Program-made: the position numbers and the translations under genes | The notes under the pieces: model-generated | Told to the model about the DNA's origin: nothing | The model's database searches: none | What the model saw: only the letters and a program-made list of their open reading frames with translations | NCBI GenBank assembly: GCA_937974415.1 | Contig: CALJXB010000279.1 | Coordinates: forward strand, 1 to 6,060 | Reading direction: 5' to 3' | DNA: 6,060 nucleotides | Source of the DNA: an uncultured Kiloniellales bacterium | GTDB taxonomy: Bacteria; Pseudomonadota; Alphaproteobacteria; Kiloniellales; JAKSDN01 | Shown here: one piece after another, positions 1-5,743 of the stretch | How the letters are laid out: every line of letters starts with the position of its first letter | Position numbering within the stretch: the first letter of the stretch is position 1

Positions 1-334
1 CCTGATCAATCCGGTGGTCGATCCCCAGGAGCTCATGCGCGTGATGCAGGGCGAGCACTACAGCGAGCGCCGGCAGATGACTTTCCAGGTGGCCGAGGAC
101 GCGGTGGCAGCCTACGGAACCGTGCAGCCCGTTGAGAATCCGCGAACCGACATGCTGGTCCTGCTGACCAAGGACGACGAGGTGCTGCGATACCAAGACG
201 CAGTGCGGGTGTTCTCCGCCGCGAGCCGAGCGAAGATCGAGATCTTTGAGACGGGCGGGCACAGCCCGCCGCTCGACCGGCCCGACATCATGGCCGCCAT
301 CCGCCGTTTCGTCGAAGCAAGGTCCTTGCCCTGA
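1..334 (+). CDS. YqiA/YcfP-like alpha/beta-fold esterase, 3' end only
   Basis: The reading frame is open from the left edge (first full codon at 2) to the TGA at 332-334, so only the last 110 residues are present and the start lies outside. The fragment opens with LINPVVDPQELM and later has LLTKDDEVLRYQDAVRVF followed by GGHSPP. These line up by eye with the C-terminal half of E. coli YqiA (VVNPAVRPFELL, then QTGDEVLDYRQAV, then GGNHAF). In this alpha/beta-hydrolase family the Asp of DEVL and the His of GGH supply the acid and base of the catalytic triad; both are kept. The nucleophile Ser would be in the missing part. YqiA hydrolyses short acyl esters in the cytoplasm, but its natural substrate is not known. 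No terminator with a T-tract follows. The GTG at 14 is internal, not a start. Confidence 0.72.
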   Translation, partial: LINPVVDPQELMRVMQGEHYSERRQMTFQVAEDAVAAYGTVQPVENPRTDMLVLLTKDDEVLRYQDAVRVFSAASRAKIEIFETGGHSPPLDRPDIMAAIRRFVEARSLP

Positions 335-443
335 GCCACGCTAGCCGGCTTCACCTGGGACCGGGGTCATGCCATAAAGCTGCCCTGTATCCGGCCCGGC
401 CGGTTCTCGCATCGCCCCGGAGTCACAGGGAGAGCTCGAAACC
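335..443 (+). other. Intergenic stretch before the lyase-like lipoprotein gene
   Basis: These 109 bp hold no gene. They contain a 13-bp inverted repeat, CCGGCC-C-GGCCGG at 391-403, and a good Shine-Dalgarno stretch AGGGAGAG at 427-434, nine bases before the ATG at 444. I see no convincing -35/-10 pair, so the downstream gene could have its own weak promoter or be read from the esterase gene. Confidence 0.4.
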
Positions 444-1262
444 ATGGCACGAATCGTTCCGCTTTTGCTTGTCATCCTGCTTGCGGCCTGCGCAGGCGAT
501 CAGGCGCCCGCCAGCACGAACCCGGCCATCGAAGCGGCGACCCCCGAGGCCGCCGAGGTCACGCGGACGTCCGAGGTCGTGCATCTCGGCTTCGAGGACG
601 GCACCTTCAAGGGCTGGAGCACCAAGCGCTTGGTGGCCGCCTATTCGGCCAATGTGGAGAGTGAACAGGTGCGGACCGGCCGTTACGCGGCGCGCTTCGA
701 ACTGCGCCATGGCGACCGGGTGTCCGAGGGCTGGCGGGCCGAGTTGAGAGACCCCTACAACGCGCCCTACGACAGCGAGACCTGGTACGGTTTCAGCACC
801 TATCTGCCCGCCGATTATCCGGATCACGACTACTCCTGCGTCCTGGCCCAATGGCACGACCAAGCCGAGGAAGGGGAGGGCTCGGGCAAGCCTCCGATCG
901 CCCATCGCATCATGGAGGGCCGCTTTGACGTCACCACGGAAGCCTCGCCCACGGCCTCGGTCCACCCGCGGGAAAAGGGCGTACCCTACGAGACCATGCG
1001 GGCCGTCAAGGGCGTCTGGCACGACTTCGTCTATCGGGTTCGCTGGTCGCGCGGCGACGAAGCGGAGATCGAGATGTGGAAGGACGGCGAGCCCATCTTC
1101 GAGTACAACGGGGTGCTCGGCTACGCCGACGAGACCGTCGGTCCCTACTTCAAGTTCGGCATGTACTGCGGCGAAGACGTCCAGGAGCCGCACGTCGTCA
1201 TTCACGACAGCTACGGCCGCGGCCTGAGCTATCAGGATGTCGACCCCTCGCTCGCACGTTAG
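444..1262 (+). CDS. Lipoprotein with polysaccharide-lyase (heparin-lyase-like) domain
   Basis: The protein has 272 residues. Residues 1-16 are a lipoprotein signal peptide: MAR, a hydrophobic stretch, then the lipobox LAAC with the lipidated Cys at 16. Residue 17 is Ala, not Asp, which favours the outer membrane. A short Ala/Pro/Glu-rich linker (17-45) leads into a beta-rich domain (about 46-265). Three motifs suit the beta-jelly-roll lyases (PL7/PL13/PL20-like, Pfam Polysacc_lyase): RAELR at 98-102, AQWH at 135-138 and YFKFGMY at 235-241. In that fold these strands line the substrate groove, and the Arg, Gln, His and Tyr act in binding uronate and beta-elimination. The likely role is cutting an acidic polysaccharide at the cell surface; the substrate (alginate, glucuronan, glycosaminoglycan) cannot be told. 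AGGGAGAG at 427-434 supports this ATG. No other carbohydrate gene is visible here. A non-catalytic sugar-binding protein of the same fold remains possible. Confidence 0.75.
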   Translation: MARIVPLLLVILLAACAGDQAPASTNPAIEAATPEAAEVTRTSEVVHLGFEDGTFKGWSTKRLVAAYSANVESEQVRTGRYAARFELRHGDRVSEGWRAELRDPYNAPYDSETWYGFSTYLPADYPDHDYSCVLAQWHDQAEEGEGSGKPPIAHRIMEGRFDVTTEASPTASVHPREKGVPYETMRAVKGVWHDFVYRVRWSRGDEAEIEMWKDGEPIFEYNGVLGYADETVGPYFKFGMYCGEDVQEPHVVIHDSYGRGLSYQDVDPSLAR

Positions 1263-1290
1263 TAGGGCGCACGCTATATTGCCGGCCCAC

Positions 1291-1309
1291 GCGTAGCGCC
1301 CGGCTACGC
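1291..1309 (+). terminator. Candidate hairpin downstream of the lipoprotein gene
   Basis: GCGTAGC (1291-1297) and GCTACGC (1303-1309) form a perfect 7-bp stem with a 5-nt loop, 28 bases after the stop at 1262. There is no T-run after it, so a classical intrinsic terminator is not shown; it may stabilise the 3' end or help rho-dependent termination. Confidence 0.3.
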
Positions 1310-1417
1310 CGCCTCACCCGACCACCCCGGTATCATACTGTCGTGGGTGCGCGAAGCGCGAGTGCTCCGCACTGGGAGGGGAGGTGGGCCCCATTCCAGA
1401 ATTGGCGGCGCCCGGCC

Positions 1418-1447
1418 TTGACCGTCGCGACGGTCCGCCGCTAGCCT
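1418..1447 (+). promoter_or_regulatory. Candidate hspQ promoter
   Basis: TTGACC at 1418-1423 matches the -35 consensus at five of six bases. TAGCCT at 1442-1447, after an 18-bp spacer, keeps the three most conserved -10 bases (first T, second A, last T). Transcription would begin near 1454, leaving a short leader with GGGAGG at 1465-1470. The CTTGACC core also resembles the -35 element of alphaproteobacterial heat-shock (RpoH) promoters, which would suit hspQ, but the -10 side does not decide between sigma factors. Confidence 0.38.
1420..1435. promoter_or_regulatory. 16-bp perfect palindrome overlapping the hspQ promoter
   Basis: GACCGTCGCGACGGTC reads the same on both strands. It begins inside the candidate -35 box and fills much of the spacer, 41 bases before the hspQ ATG. 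A dimeric repressor bound there would block RNA polymerase. As RNA it could at most form a tight hairpin with a very small loop. No regulator is identified. Confidence 0.4.
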
Positions 1448-1476
1448 TGGTTGCTGCGGCCATCGGGAGGCGGTCC

Positions 1477-1806
1477 ATGAGCGGCCCAACGACTAGCCAT
1501 GAGGCGAAGTTCCGCGTCGGCCAGGTGATCCATCACAAGCTGTTCGACTATCGCGGCGTGATCGTCGACGTCGACGCGACCTTCCAGGGCAGCGAAGCCT
1601 GGTACGACGCCATGGCGCGCTCCAAGCCGCCCAAGGACCGGCCGTGGTATCACGTCCTGGTCCATCAGGCCGAGCACATGACCTACGTCGCCGAACAGAA
1701 TCTCGAGCCGGACGAGACCGGTGAGCCCGTGGTCCATCCGGTCCTCGACCAGTTTTTCGACGAGATGCGCGACGGTCTCTACGTGCGCGACCGCGCGATG
1801 CACTGA
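1477..1806 (+). CDS. hspQ: Heat shock protein HspQ (hemimethylated-DNA-binding, YccV family)
   Basis: The protein has 109 residues, close to the about 105 of E. coli HspQ. It follows the family pattern: KFRVGQVIHHKLFDYRGVIV at residues 11-30 (E. coli has [20 protein letters not shown]), the central PWYHVLV at 56-62, and TYVAEQNL at 69-76. The C-terminal part (PVLDQFFDEMRDG) is acidic, as in the family. HspQ is a small cytoplasmic protein that binds hemimethylated DNA and affects DnaA levels in E. coli, and in Salmonella acts as a specificity-enhancing factor for Lon protease. The ATG at 1477 is chosen because GGGAGG (1465-1470) sits six bases before it and family similarity begins just after; an in-frame ATG at 1384 would add 31 unrelated residues. 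It stands alone, with its own likely promoter, convergent with the kinase gene 49 bp further on. Confidence 0.92.
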   Translation: MSGPTTSHEAKFRVGQVIHHKLFDYRGVIVDVDATFQGSEAWYDAMARSKPPKDRPWYHVLVHQAEHMTYVAEQNLEPDETGEPVVHPVLDQFFDEMRDGLYVRDRAMH

Positions 1807-1831
1807 GGCGCTCCGGGTTCGCGTGACGTGA

Positions 1832-1845
1832 AGGGGCTGTCCCCT
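1832..1845. terminator. Candidate hairpin between convergent hspQ and kinase genes
   Basis: AGGGG (1832-1836) and CCCCT (1841-1845) form a 5-bp stem with a CTGT loop inside the 49-bp gap between the two converging stop codons. Its place suits a two-way terminator, but the stem is short and neither side has a T-run. Confidence 0.3.
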
Positions 1846-1855
1846 CGGCCGGCAA

Positions 1856-3403
1856 TCAGGCGGTGAGCGCGGCTTTGGGTTCCGACCGATCGCTTTGCGG
1901 CAATGGCCGAACGCGCTTCGGCGGGAACCGCAGGGTCACCTCGGTGCCGTCGCCCAGGCGGCTCTTCAGCTCGAAGCCGCCGCCGTGCATCTCGACGAAG
2001 GATTTGGTCAGCGGCAGGCCGAGGCCGGTGCCTTGATAATTTCGGCTCAACGCCGATTCCACTTGGCTGAAGGGCGTGAGCACCCGCTCCAAGTCGGATT
2101 CGGCGATGCCGATCCCGGTATCGCGAACCCGCACGCAAAACGCTCCGTCCGCCGCCAGCGACAGGCAGATCTCCACTCGGCCTCCGCGCGGCGTGAACTT
2201 CACCGCGTTGGACAGCAGGTTGAGCAGAGCCTGCTTGACCAGGCGTTCGTCGGCGATCAGTAGCGGCAGATCGGGCTGGCTCAGCAAACTGATTTCGACG
2301 CCCGCCTGCTCGGCACGCTCGGCCAAGAGCCGCACGGCTTTCAATGCCAGGGCCTCGACCTCGATCTCTCCGTCGACCAGCTCGACCCGGCCGGCCTCGA
2401 TCTTGGACAGGTCCAGGATGTCGTTGATGACCGCGAGCAAGTGCCGGCCGCTGTCGTGTATGTCCGTCGCGTATTCGCGGTAGCGGGGCTGGCCCAGGGG
2501 CCCGGCCATCTCGTGCTTTAGGATTTCCGAAAATCCCAAGATCGCATTGAGCGGCGTCCGCAATTCGTGGCTCATGTTCGCCAGGAACTCGCTCTTGGCC
2601 CGGTTGGCCGCTTCGGCCTGTTGGTGCGCCTTTCGCTGAACTCCTTCGTGGCGTTGGATCTGCGCCAACATGTGATTCAGGCCCTCGATCACGGTGCCCA
2701 ATTCGTCGCTGCCGTGGGATTCGGCGCGCACGCTGTAGTCTTGCTTCGCAGAAACCGTCTCCATGGTTTTGCGCAGGCGCTCGATCGGCGTCGAAATGAC
2801 CCGTTGCATGCGGGAGATGAGTGCGAACGCGAGTCCCAGGGATATCAGCATCACCGCCAGCACAATTCCAATATAGGTCCAGAGCGAGGACGCGATCTGC
2901 TCCAGGCTGGCTTCGAGCACGAGGGTGCCGACGACTTCGCCATCGAGCAGGATCGGCATCTGCAGCTCGAGTCGGTCGTCGTGAAACAGCACGTTGTCGG
3001 TGCCGTCCTGGTCGCTCCCTCGATCGGCGCTCGGTGCGGCCGGCGGAAATCGTTCTTGAGCCGGCCGTCGGTCCCGCGCGCTGCCGTAGGCCGGTCCGGC
3101 GGCATAGGTGGCGAACAGGCGGCCGTCCTTGCCGTAGATGGCGGCGCCGACGATGTCGGGTTCGGCCTTCAGCGCAGACAAGGTTTCATCGGCCGAGACG
3201 GGGTCGTTGAAGACCAGGGCGGCGGTGCTGTTCTCGGCCACGATGCCGGCGATGGTCATGAGCTTGTCGACGATGGCCGATCGTCCGCGGCCGCTCTCGA
3301 TCGCGACGTAGGCCGTCGACGAGAGCACCGAGACTACCAGAATGGTGAACAGCGTAATGGCCGTGATCTTGTGTTTGACGGGAAGGTTGCGAAGGACCTG
3401 CAT
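1856..3403 (-). CDS. Membrane histidine kinase with probable CHASE8 sensor domain
   Basis: The protein has 515 residues. In order: transmembrane helix 1 (about 13-34), a periplasmic sensor (about 35-172) of CHASE8 type, with NSTAALVFNDPVSADETLSAL and then AAIYGKDGRLFATY, transmembrane helix 2 (about 174-197), HAMP (about 198-250), HisKA with phospho-acceptor His279 in FLANMSHELRTPLNAIL, and HATPase_c with Asn399 (N box), DTGIGI at 428-433 and GTGLGL at 458-463. All catalytic motifs are intact, so it should autophosphorylate. It has no receiver domain and no response regulator lies nearby. The GPLGQPRYREYATDIHDSGR stretch is typical of PleC/DivJ-like alphaproteobacterial kinases. The ATG at 3403 gives the usual CHASE8-protein opening (LPVKHKIT) and lies 17 nt after the YfiR stop. 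The frame runs back to 3667, but that 88-residue extension is Arg-rich and overlaps the YfiR gene. The Shine-Dalgarno (GGCGGGG, about 3414-3420) is modest. YfiR is its probable partner. Confidence 0.88.
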   Translation of the reverse strand: MQVLRNLPVKHKITAITLFTILVVSVLSSTAYVAIESGRGRSAIVDKLMTIAGIVAENSTAALVFNDPVSADETLSALKAEPDIVGAAIYGKDGRLFATYAAGPAYGSARDRRPAQERFPPAAPSADRGSDQDGTDNVLFHDDRLELQMPILLDGEVVGTLVLEASLEQIASSLWTYIGIVLAVMLISLGLAFALISRMQRVISTPIERLRKTMETVSAKQDYSVRAESHGSDELGTVIEGLNHMLAQIQRHEGVQRKAHQQAEAANRAKSEFLANMSHELRTPLNAILGFSEILKHEMAGPLGQPRYREYATDIHDSGRHLLAVINDILDLSKIEAGRVELVDGEIEVEALALKAVRLLAERAEQAGVEISLLSQPDLPLLIADERLVKQALLNLLSNAVKFTPRGGRVEICLSLAADGAFCVRVRDTGIGIAESDLERVLTPFSQVESALSRNYQGTGLGLPLTKSFVEMHGGGFELKSRLGDGTEVTLRFPPKRVRPLPQSDRSEPKAALTA

Positions 3404-3420
3404 TTCGGATCTGCCCCGCC

Positions 3421-4044
3421 TCAATTCTGAATCACGGTATCGGCCAGGCGGAGCAGTTTGGCGCTCAGCGCGAGCCCGGCTCGATCGGCGGCGAGACGGT
3501 TCACGTCGAAGCGGGTTCGGTCTTCGACGATGTTGAGGGAGATGATGCCGCCTGCGCGGGCGAAATCGGGAATGTCGGCCACGGTGAGGACGGCGGCGTC
3601 GCTCGCCGCGGCCAACACCTCGGCCAATCTCTCGCTCTCCGAGACGCTGACGAACAAGACATGGCAAGCGCCGATCATGGCTGTGTCGGCGATCAGCCGG
3701 GTGCGCAGACTGCGAGACCCGACGCGCTTGCCGTCGATGGTCGCGAGCGCCTCGCGGAACGGGTCGACCCCGATCACGCAGAGCTGCAGCGGCGCGTCGA
3801 CGCTGTCGAACGCCTCGGCCGGCCAGCGGGTGAACTTGGCAAAGTTGTAGAGGATGGCGGCCTTGATCAAGTACTCGCGGCTGGGCTCATCGGAAGGGGT
3901 TTGGTCCTGGGTCGCGTCGCTTTGCAGGCTCGATTGACCGGCCGCGGCACTTCCCGTCAGCAAGAGCGTGGCGACGGCAAGGCAGGCCGTGACGCGGACC
4001 AAGGCGGCCCAAGGGTTCAGGCTATGTGCAGGGACCCTTGCCAT
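3421..4044 (-). CDS. Periplasmic YfiR-family (DUF4154) protein
   Basis: The protein has 207 residues. Residues 1-36 are a Sec signal peptide (a basic start, a hydrophobic run LAVATLLLTG, then a small-residue SAAAG cleavage site). The mature domain opens with the family signature YLIKAAILYNFAKFTRWP (58-75) and ends with the other conserved block, FDVNRLAADRAGLALSAKLL (179-198). The only mature cysteines are Cys89 (QLCVIG) and Cys127 (ACHVLF). They match the conserved pair that forms a disulfide in Pseudomonas YfiR; the second YfiR disulfide is absent. YfiR holds the CHASE8-containing diguanylate cyclase YfiN inactive in the periplasm until released. By analogy this protein would bind the kinase sensor encoded just downstream; that partner is inferred. 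The ATG is five bases after the RTX stop, so translation may be coupled; the ribosome binding site itself is weak. Confidence 0.88.
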   Translation of the reverse strand: MARVPAHSLNPWAALVRVTACLAVATLLLTGSAAAGQSSLQSDATQDQTPSDEPSREYLIKAAILYNFAKFTRWPAEAFDSVDAPLQLCVIGVDPFREALATIDGKRVGSRSLRTRLIADTAMIGACHVLFVSVSESERLAEVLAAASDAAVLTVADIPDFARAGGIISLNIVEDRTRFDVNRLAADRAGLALSAKLLRLADTVIQN

Positions 4045-4049
4045 CGTGC

Positions 4050-5717
4050 CTAGCCGCCGTCTTTCGGGTCGATCTGAAGGTCGGGGCCGAGCAGCAGCCC
4101 GACCAGGTCCGGGCCGACGGCCTGGACATAGAGGTGGTAGCCGTCCTGGTCCACGTGAGCGTGCGACCAGTCCGCTCCGACTTTCACCGTGTCCTGGGCA
4201 TCGCCGAGCACCGTCAGCAGCCCGTTATCGGTCATGTCGAGCACGTCGGCGGCCGATAGTGTCAAGGTGTTGGCGCCGCTGTCGGTCATGAGATCGACGG
4301 TCTCGAGACTCACGAGGGTGCCGCCGAAGGCCGAGAGGTCAAGGTCGCCGGCGAGCACCAGCAGTGTGTCCTTGCCGGCGCCGCCGTCGATCAGCAGATC
4401 GGCGGCATCCCAAACCAGCACGTCGTCGTCGGCGCCGCCCAGGAGCCAATCGCCGCCGCCGCCGCCATCCAAATAATCGCTGCCGCCGTCGCCGTAGAGG
4501 CTGTCGGTGCCGGCCCCGCCATAGAGCAGGTCCGCGCCGCCGCCGCCGAACAGCTGATCGGCGTGGTTCTCGCCGAAGAGTTGGTCGTTGCCGGTCCCGC
4601 CAAAGAGCGTGTCCGCATGGTTGTTGCCATGCAGAACGTCGTCGCCGCTGCCGCCGAACAAGAGGTCGTCGTGATTGCCGCCGATCAGCAGATCGTCGCC
4701 GCTGCCGCCGTAGAGCTCGTCATCGCCGTTTCGGCCGTCGATCGTGTCATTGCCGGCGCCGCCGTAGAGTTGCTCGTCGACGTTGCCGTTGGCGCCGTTT
4801 ATGACCTGGTCGCCGGGCAGGCCGGCTGAATCCAAGTCACCGGGGGAAACCTGAATGGTGAAGGTTTGCTGGATCGTTTGGCTGCCATCGTCGGCTTCGA
4901 CGATGATGGTGTGGCTGGGGGCCGCGGCGAAGTCGAAGACTCCGCCCTGAATCGTGACCTCGCCAGTGTTGCCGTCGATCGCGAAGCGGCCGCCGGCGGT
5001 GTCGACAAGGATGTAGGAGACCTGGGCGGCGGCGCCGAATGCCGCGACGGTGCCGACCGCATCTGAGACCGTCCAGTTCTCCCCGACCGTGCCGTCGATC
5101 AGGTTGATCGCGAAGGGCGAGAACCAGGTTTGGATCGGGTCGCTCGGCGTTGCTGGCGGTAACGCACTGGGAACCGCCAGGTTGCCGAGAGCCGTCGGGG
5201 AGTTGCCTTGGCGCAGGCTGGCGAGGCTGCCGGCCGTCGCGACCCCCGGATCGAAGAAGCCGTGACCCGAGCCGAGCAGGGAAAAGTCCTCGTCGTTCGA
5301 CAGCCACTCGACGGAATCGACCTGGAGCTCTTCGAACAAGCCGGGGTTGTCGTCGGGTGCGGCGTCCTCTTCCTCCTCGTCCTCCGCGTCAGGCGCCTCC
5401 GTGGCGGCTTCGTCGCCGGCCAGGTTGACGCCGTCTTCGCTTTCGTCGTCCGGTTCGTCGTCGCCGCTGACGCTCAGCGACAGGAGCTCTTCGAGGCTCA
5501 AATTGCTGAAACCTGCTTCGTCGAGGGGCTCCTGCGGCTCGGCGGGCTGGTTGCCCGGGTCGCCCGGGCGCACGGGAAGAGCGGCGGCGGCGAGCGGCAG
5601 TAGGATGAGGTCGCCCAGACCCAGACGGGTCAGATCGCCAATGGCCGACGCCTCGGCGCCTGGCGTTGCCGAGGGCCTGGCGGGATCGCTCTCGTTATGT
5701 CGATCTTTCGATGACAT
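4050..5717 (-). CDS. RTX (hemolysin-type) calcium-binding repeat protein with cadherin-like domain
   Basis: The protein has 555 residues. Regions in order: an N-terminal part without a classical signal peptide but with a hydrophobic stretch (LILLPLAAAALPV, 37-49); a NLSLEELLSLSV motif (72-83); a strongly acidic segment (86-123); a linker; a cadherin-like beta domain (about 205-291, including GGRFAIDGNTGEVTI and TIIVEADDGS); 13 tandem glycine-rich nonapeptides (317-433); and a C-terminal domain (443-555) with SLETVDLMTDSGANTLTLSA, a type often found after RTX repeats. The repeats fold as a parallel beta-roll around calcium, normally after export by a type I (ABC) system that reads a C-terminal signal. 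No such transporter genes are in the window. The likely place is outside the cell or on its surface; adhesion or signalling is possible and an enzymatic role is not indicated. AAGGCGG (5723-5729) supports the ATG at 5717. It is the first gene of the operon with the YfiR and kinase genes. Confidence 0.85.
   Translation of the reverse strand: MSSKDRHNESDPARPSATPGAEASAIGDLTRLGLGDLILLPLAAAALPVRPGDPGNQPAEPQEPLDEAGFSNLSLEELLSLSVSGDDEPDDESEDGVNLAGDEAATEAPDAEDEEEEDAAPDDNPGLFEELQVDSVEWLSNDEDFSLLGSGHGFFDPGVATAGSLASLRQGNSPTALGNLAVPSALPPATPSDPIQTWFSPFAINLIDGTVGENWTVSDAVGTVAAFGAAAQVSYILVDTAGGRFAIDGNTGEVTIQGGVFDFAAAPSHTIIVEADDGSQTIQQTFTIQVSPGDLDSAGLPGDQVINGANGNVDEQLYGGAGNDTIDGRNGDDELYGGSGDDLLIGGNHDDLLFGGSGDDVLHGNNHADTLFGGTGNDQLFGENHADQLFGGGGADLLYGGAGTDSLYGDGGSDYLDGGGGGDWLLGGADDDVLVWDAADLLIDGGAGKDTLLVLAGDLDLSAFGGTLVSLETVDLMTDSGANTLTLSAADVLDMTDNGLLTVLGDAQDTVKVGADWSHAHVDQDGYHLYVQAVGPDLVGLLLGPDLQIDPKDGG
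4419..4769 (-). repeat. Thirteen tandem RTX nonapeptide repeats
   Basis: Residues 317-433 of the RTX protein are 13 nine-residue units in unbroken register, each beginning with Leu or Ile at position 1 (LYGGAGNDT, IDGRNGDDE, LYGGSGDDL and so on). Units at 344-352, 362-370 and 380-388 replace the usual GxD turn with NHDD or NHAD. This gives an 18-residue (54-bp) higher-order period over about 4527-4688. Two degenerate units follow (434-451). Confidence 0.9.
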
Positions 5718-5722
5718 TGGTC

Positions 5723-5730
5723 CGCCTTTT
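5723..5730 (-). promoter_or_regulatory. Ribosome binding site of the RTX gene
   Basis: On the - strand AAAAGGCGGACCA directly precedes the ATG at 5717; the AAAGGCGG core lies five bases before it. This fixes the RTX start and marks the beginning of the operon. Confidence 0.6.
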
Positions 5731-5743
5731 CATCAATTGTGAA
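5729..5743. promoter_or_regulatory. Near-palindrome just upstream of the RTX ribosome binding site
   Basis: TTCATCAATTGTGAA has TTCA/TGAA arms that mirror each other around an AT-rich centre. It touches the ribosome binding site, a place where a bound repressor or an RNA fold could control expression. This is only a candidate; short AT-rich palindromes are common by chance in such sequence. Confidence 0.22.

Larger units (their letters stand above)
1263..1476 (+). other. Intergenic region between the lipoprotein gene and hspQ
   Basis: These 214 bp contain no credible gene. They hold several short hairpins: GCGTAGC/GCTACGC with a 5-nt loop (1291-1309), GCGC-GAA-GCGC (1349-1359) and AGTGC-TCC-GCACT (1361-1373). 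Near hspQ come the palindrome and the candidate promoter listed separately. The hspQ frame stays open back to 1384, but that upstream part has no HspQ similarity and no placed ribosome binding site. Confidence 0.5.

Noticed and set aside
423..1205. Long - strand frame opposite the lipoprotein gene (260 codons)
   Set aside because: It mirrors the lyase-like gene, has no recognisable domain, and long antisense frames are expected in GC-rich coding DNA. The + strand gene has a lipobox, a ribosome binding site and family motifs.
1384..1476. Upstream in-frame start for hspQ
   Set aside because: The extra 31 residues have no HspQ similarity and overlap the likely promoter and palindrome; GGGAGG at 1465-1470 marks the ATG at 1477.
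2567..3430. Long + strand frame opposite the kinase gene (287 codons)
   Set aside because: It lies wholly against a clear histidine kinase, and its product (rich in Gly, Val, His and Arg) has no family features. It is a shadow of the kinase codons.
3404..3667. Arg-rich 88-residue N-terminal extension of the kinase
   Set aside because: It overlaps the YfiR gene out of frame, is low-complexity basic sequence, and would place the first membrane helix far from the N-terminus. The ATG at 3403 fits the usual start of CHASE8 proteins.
4413..4769. CRISPR-like or minisatellite array
   Set aside because: The regular DNA repeats here simply encode RTX nonapeptides in one reading frame; there are no unique spacers between identical repeats.
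4364..4804. Arg-rich + strand frame opposite the RTX repeats
   Set aside because: It is the reverse reading of Gly/Asp repeat codons and gives a monotonous basic protein with no credible start.
5571..5609. LapG-type protease cleavage site in the RTX N-terminus (PLAAAALPV)
   Set aside because: Known LapG sites have an AAG core. The stretch here lacks the Gly, and no LapD/LapG genes are in the window.
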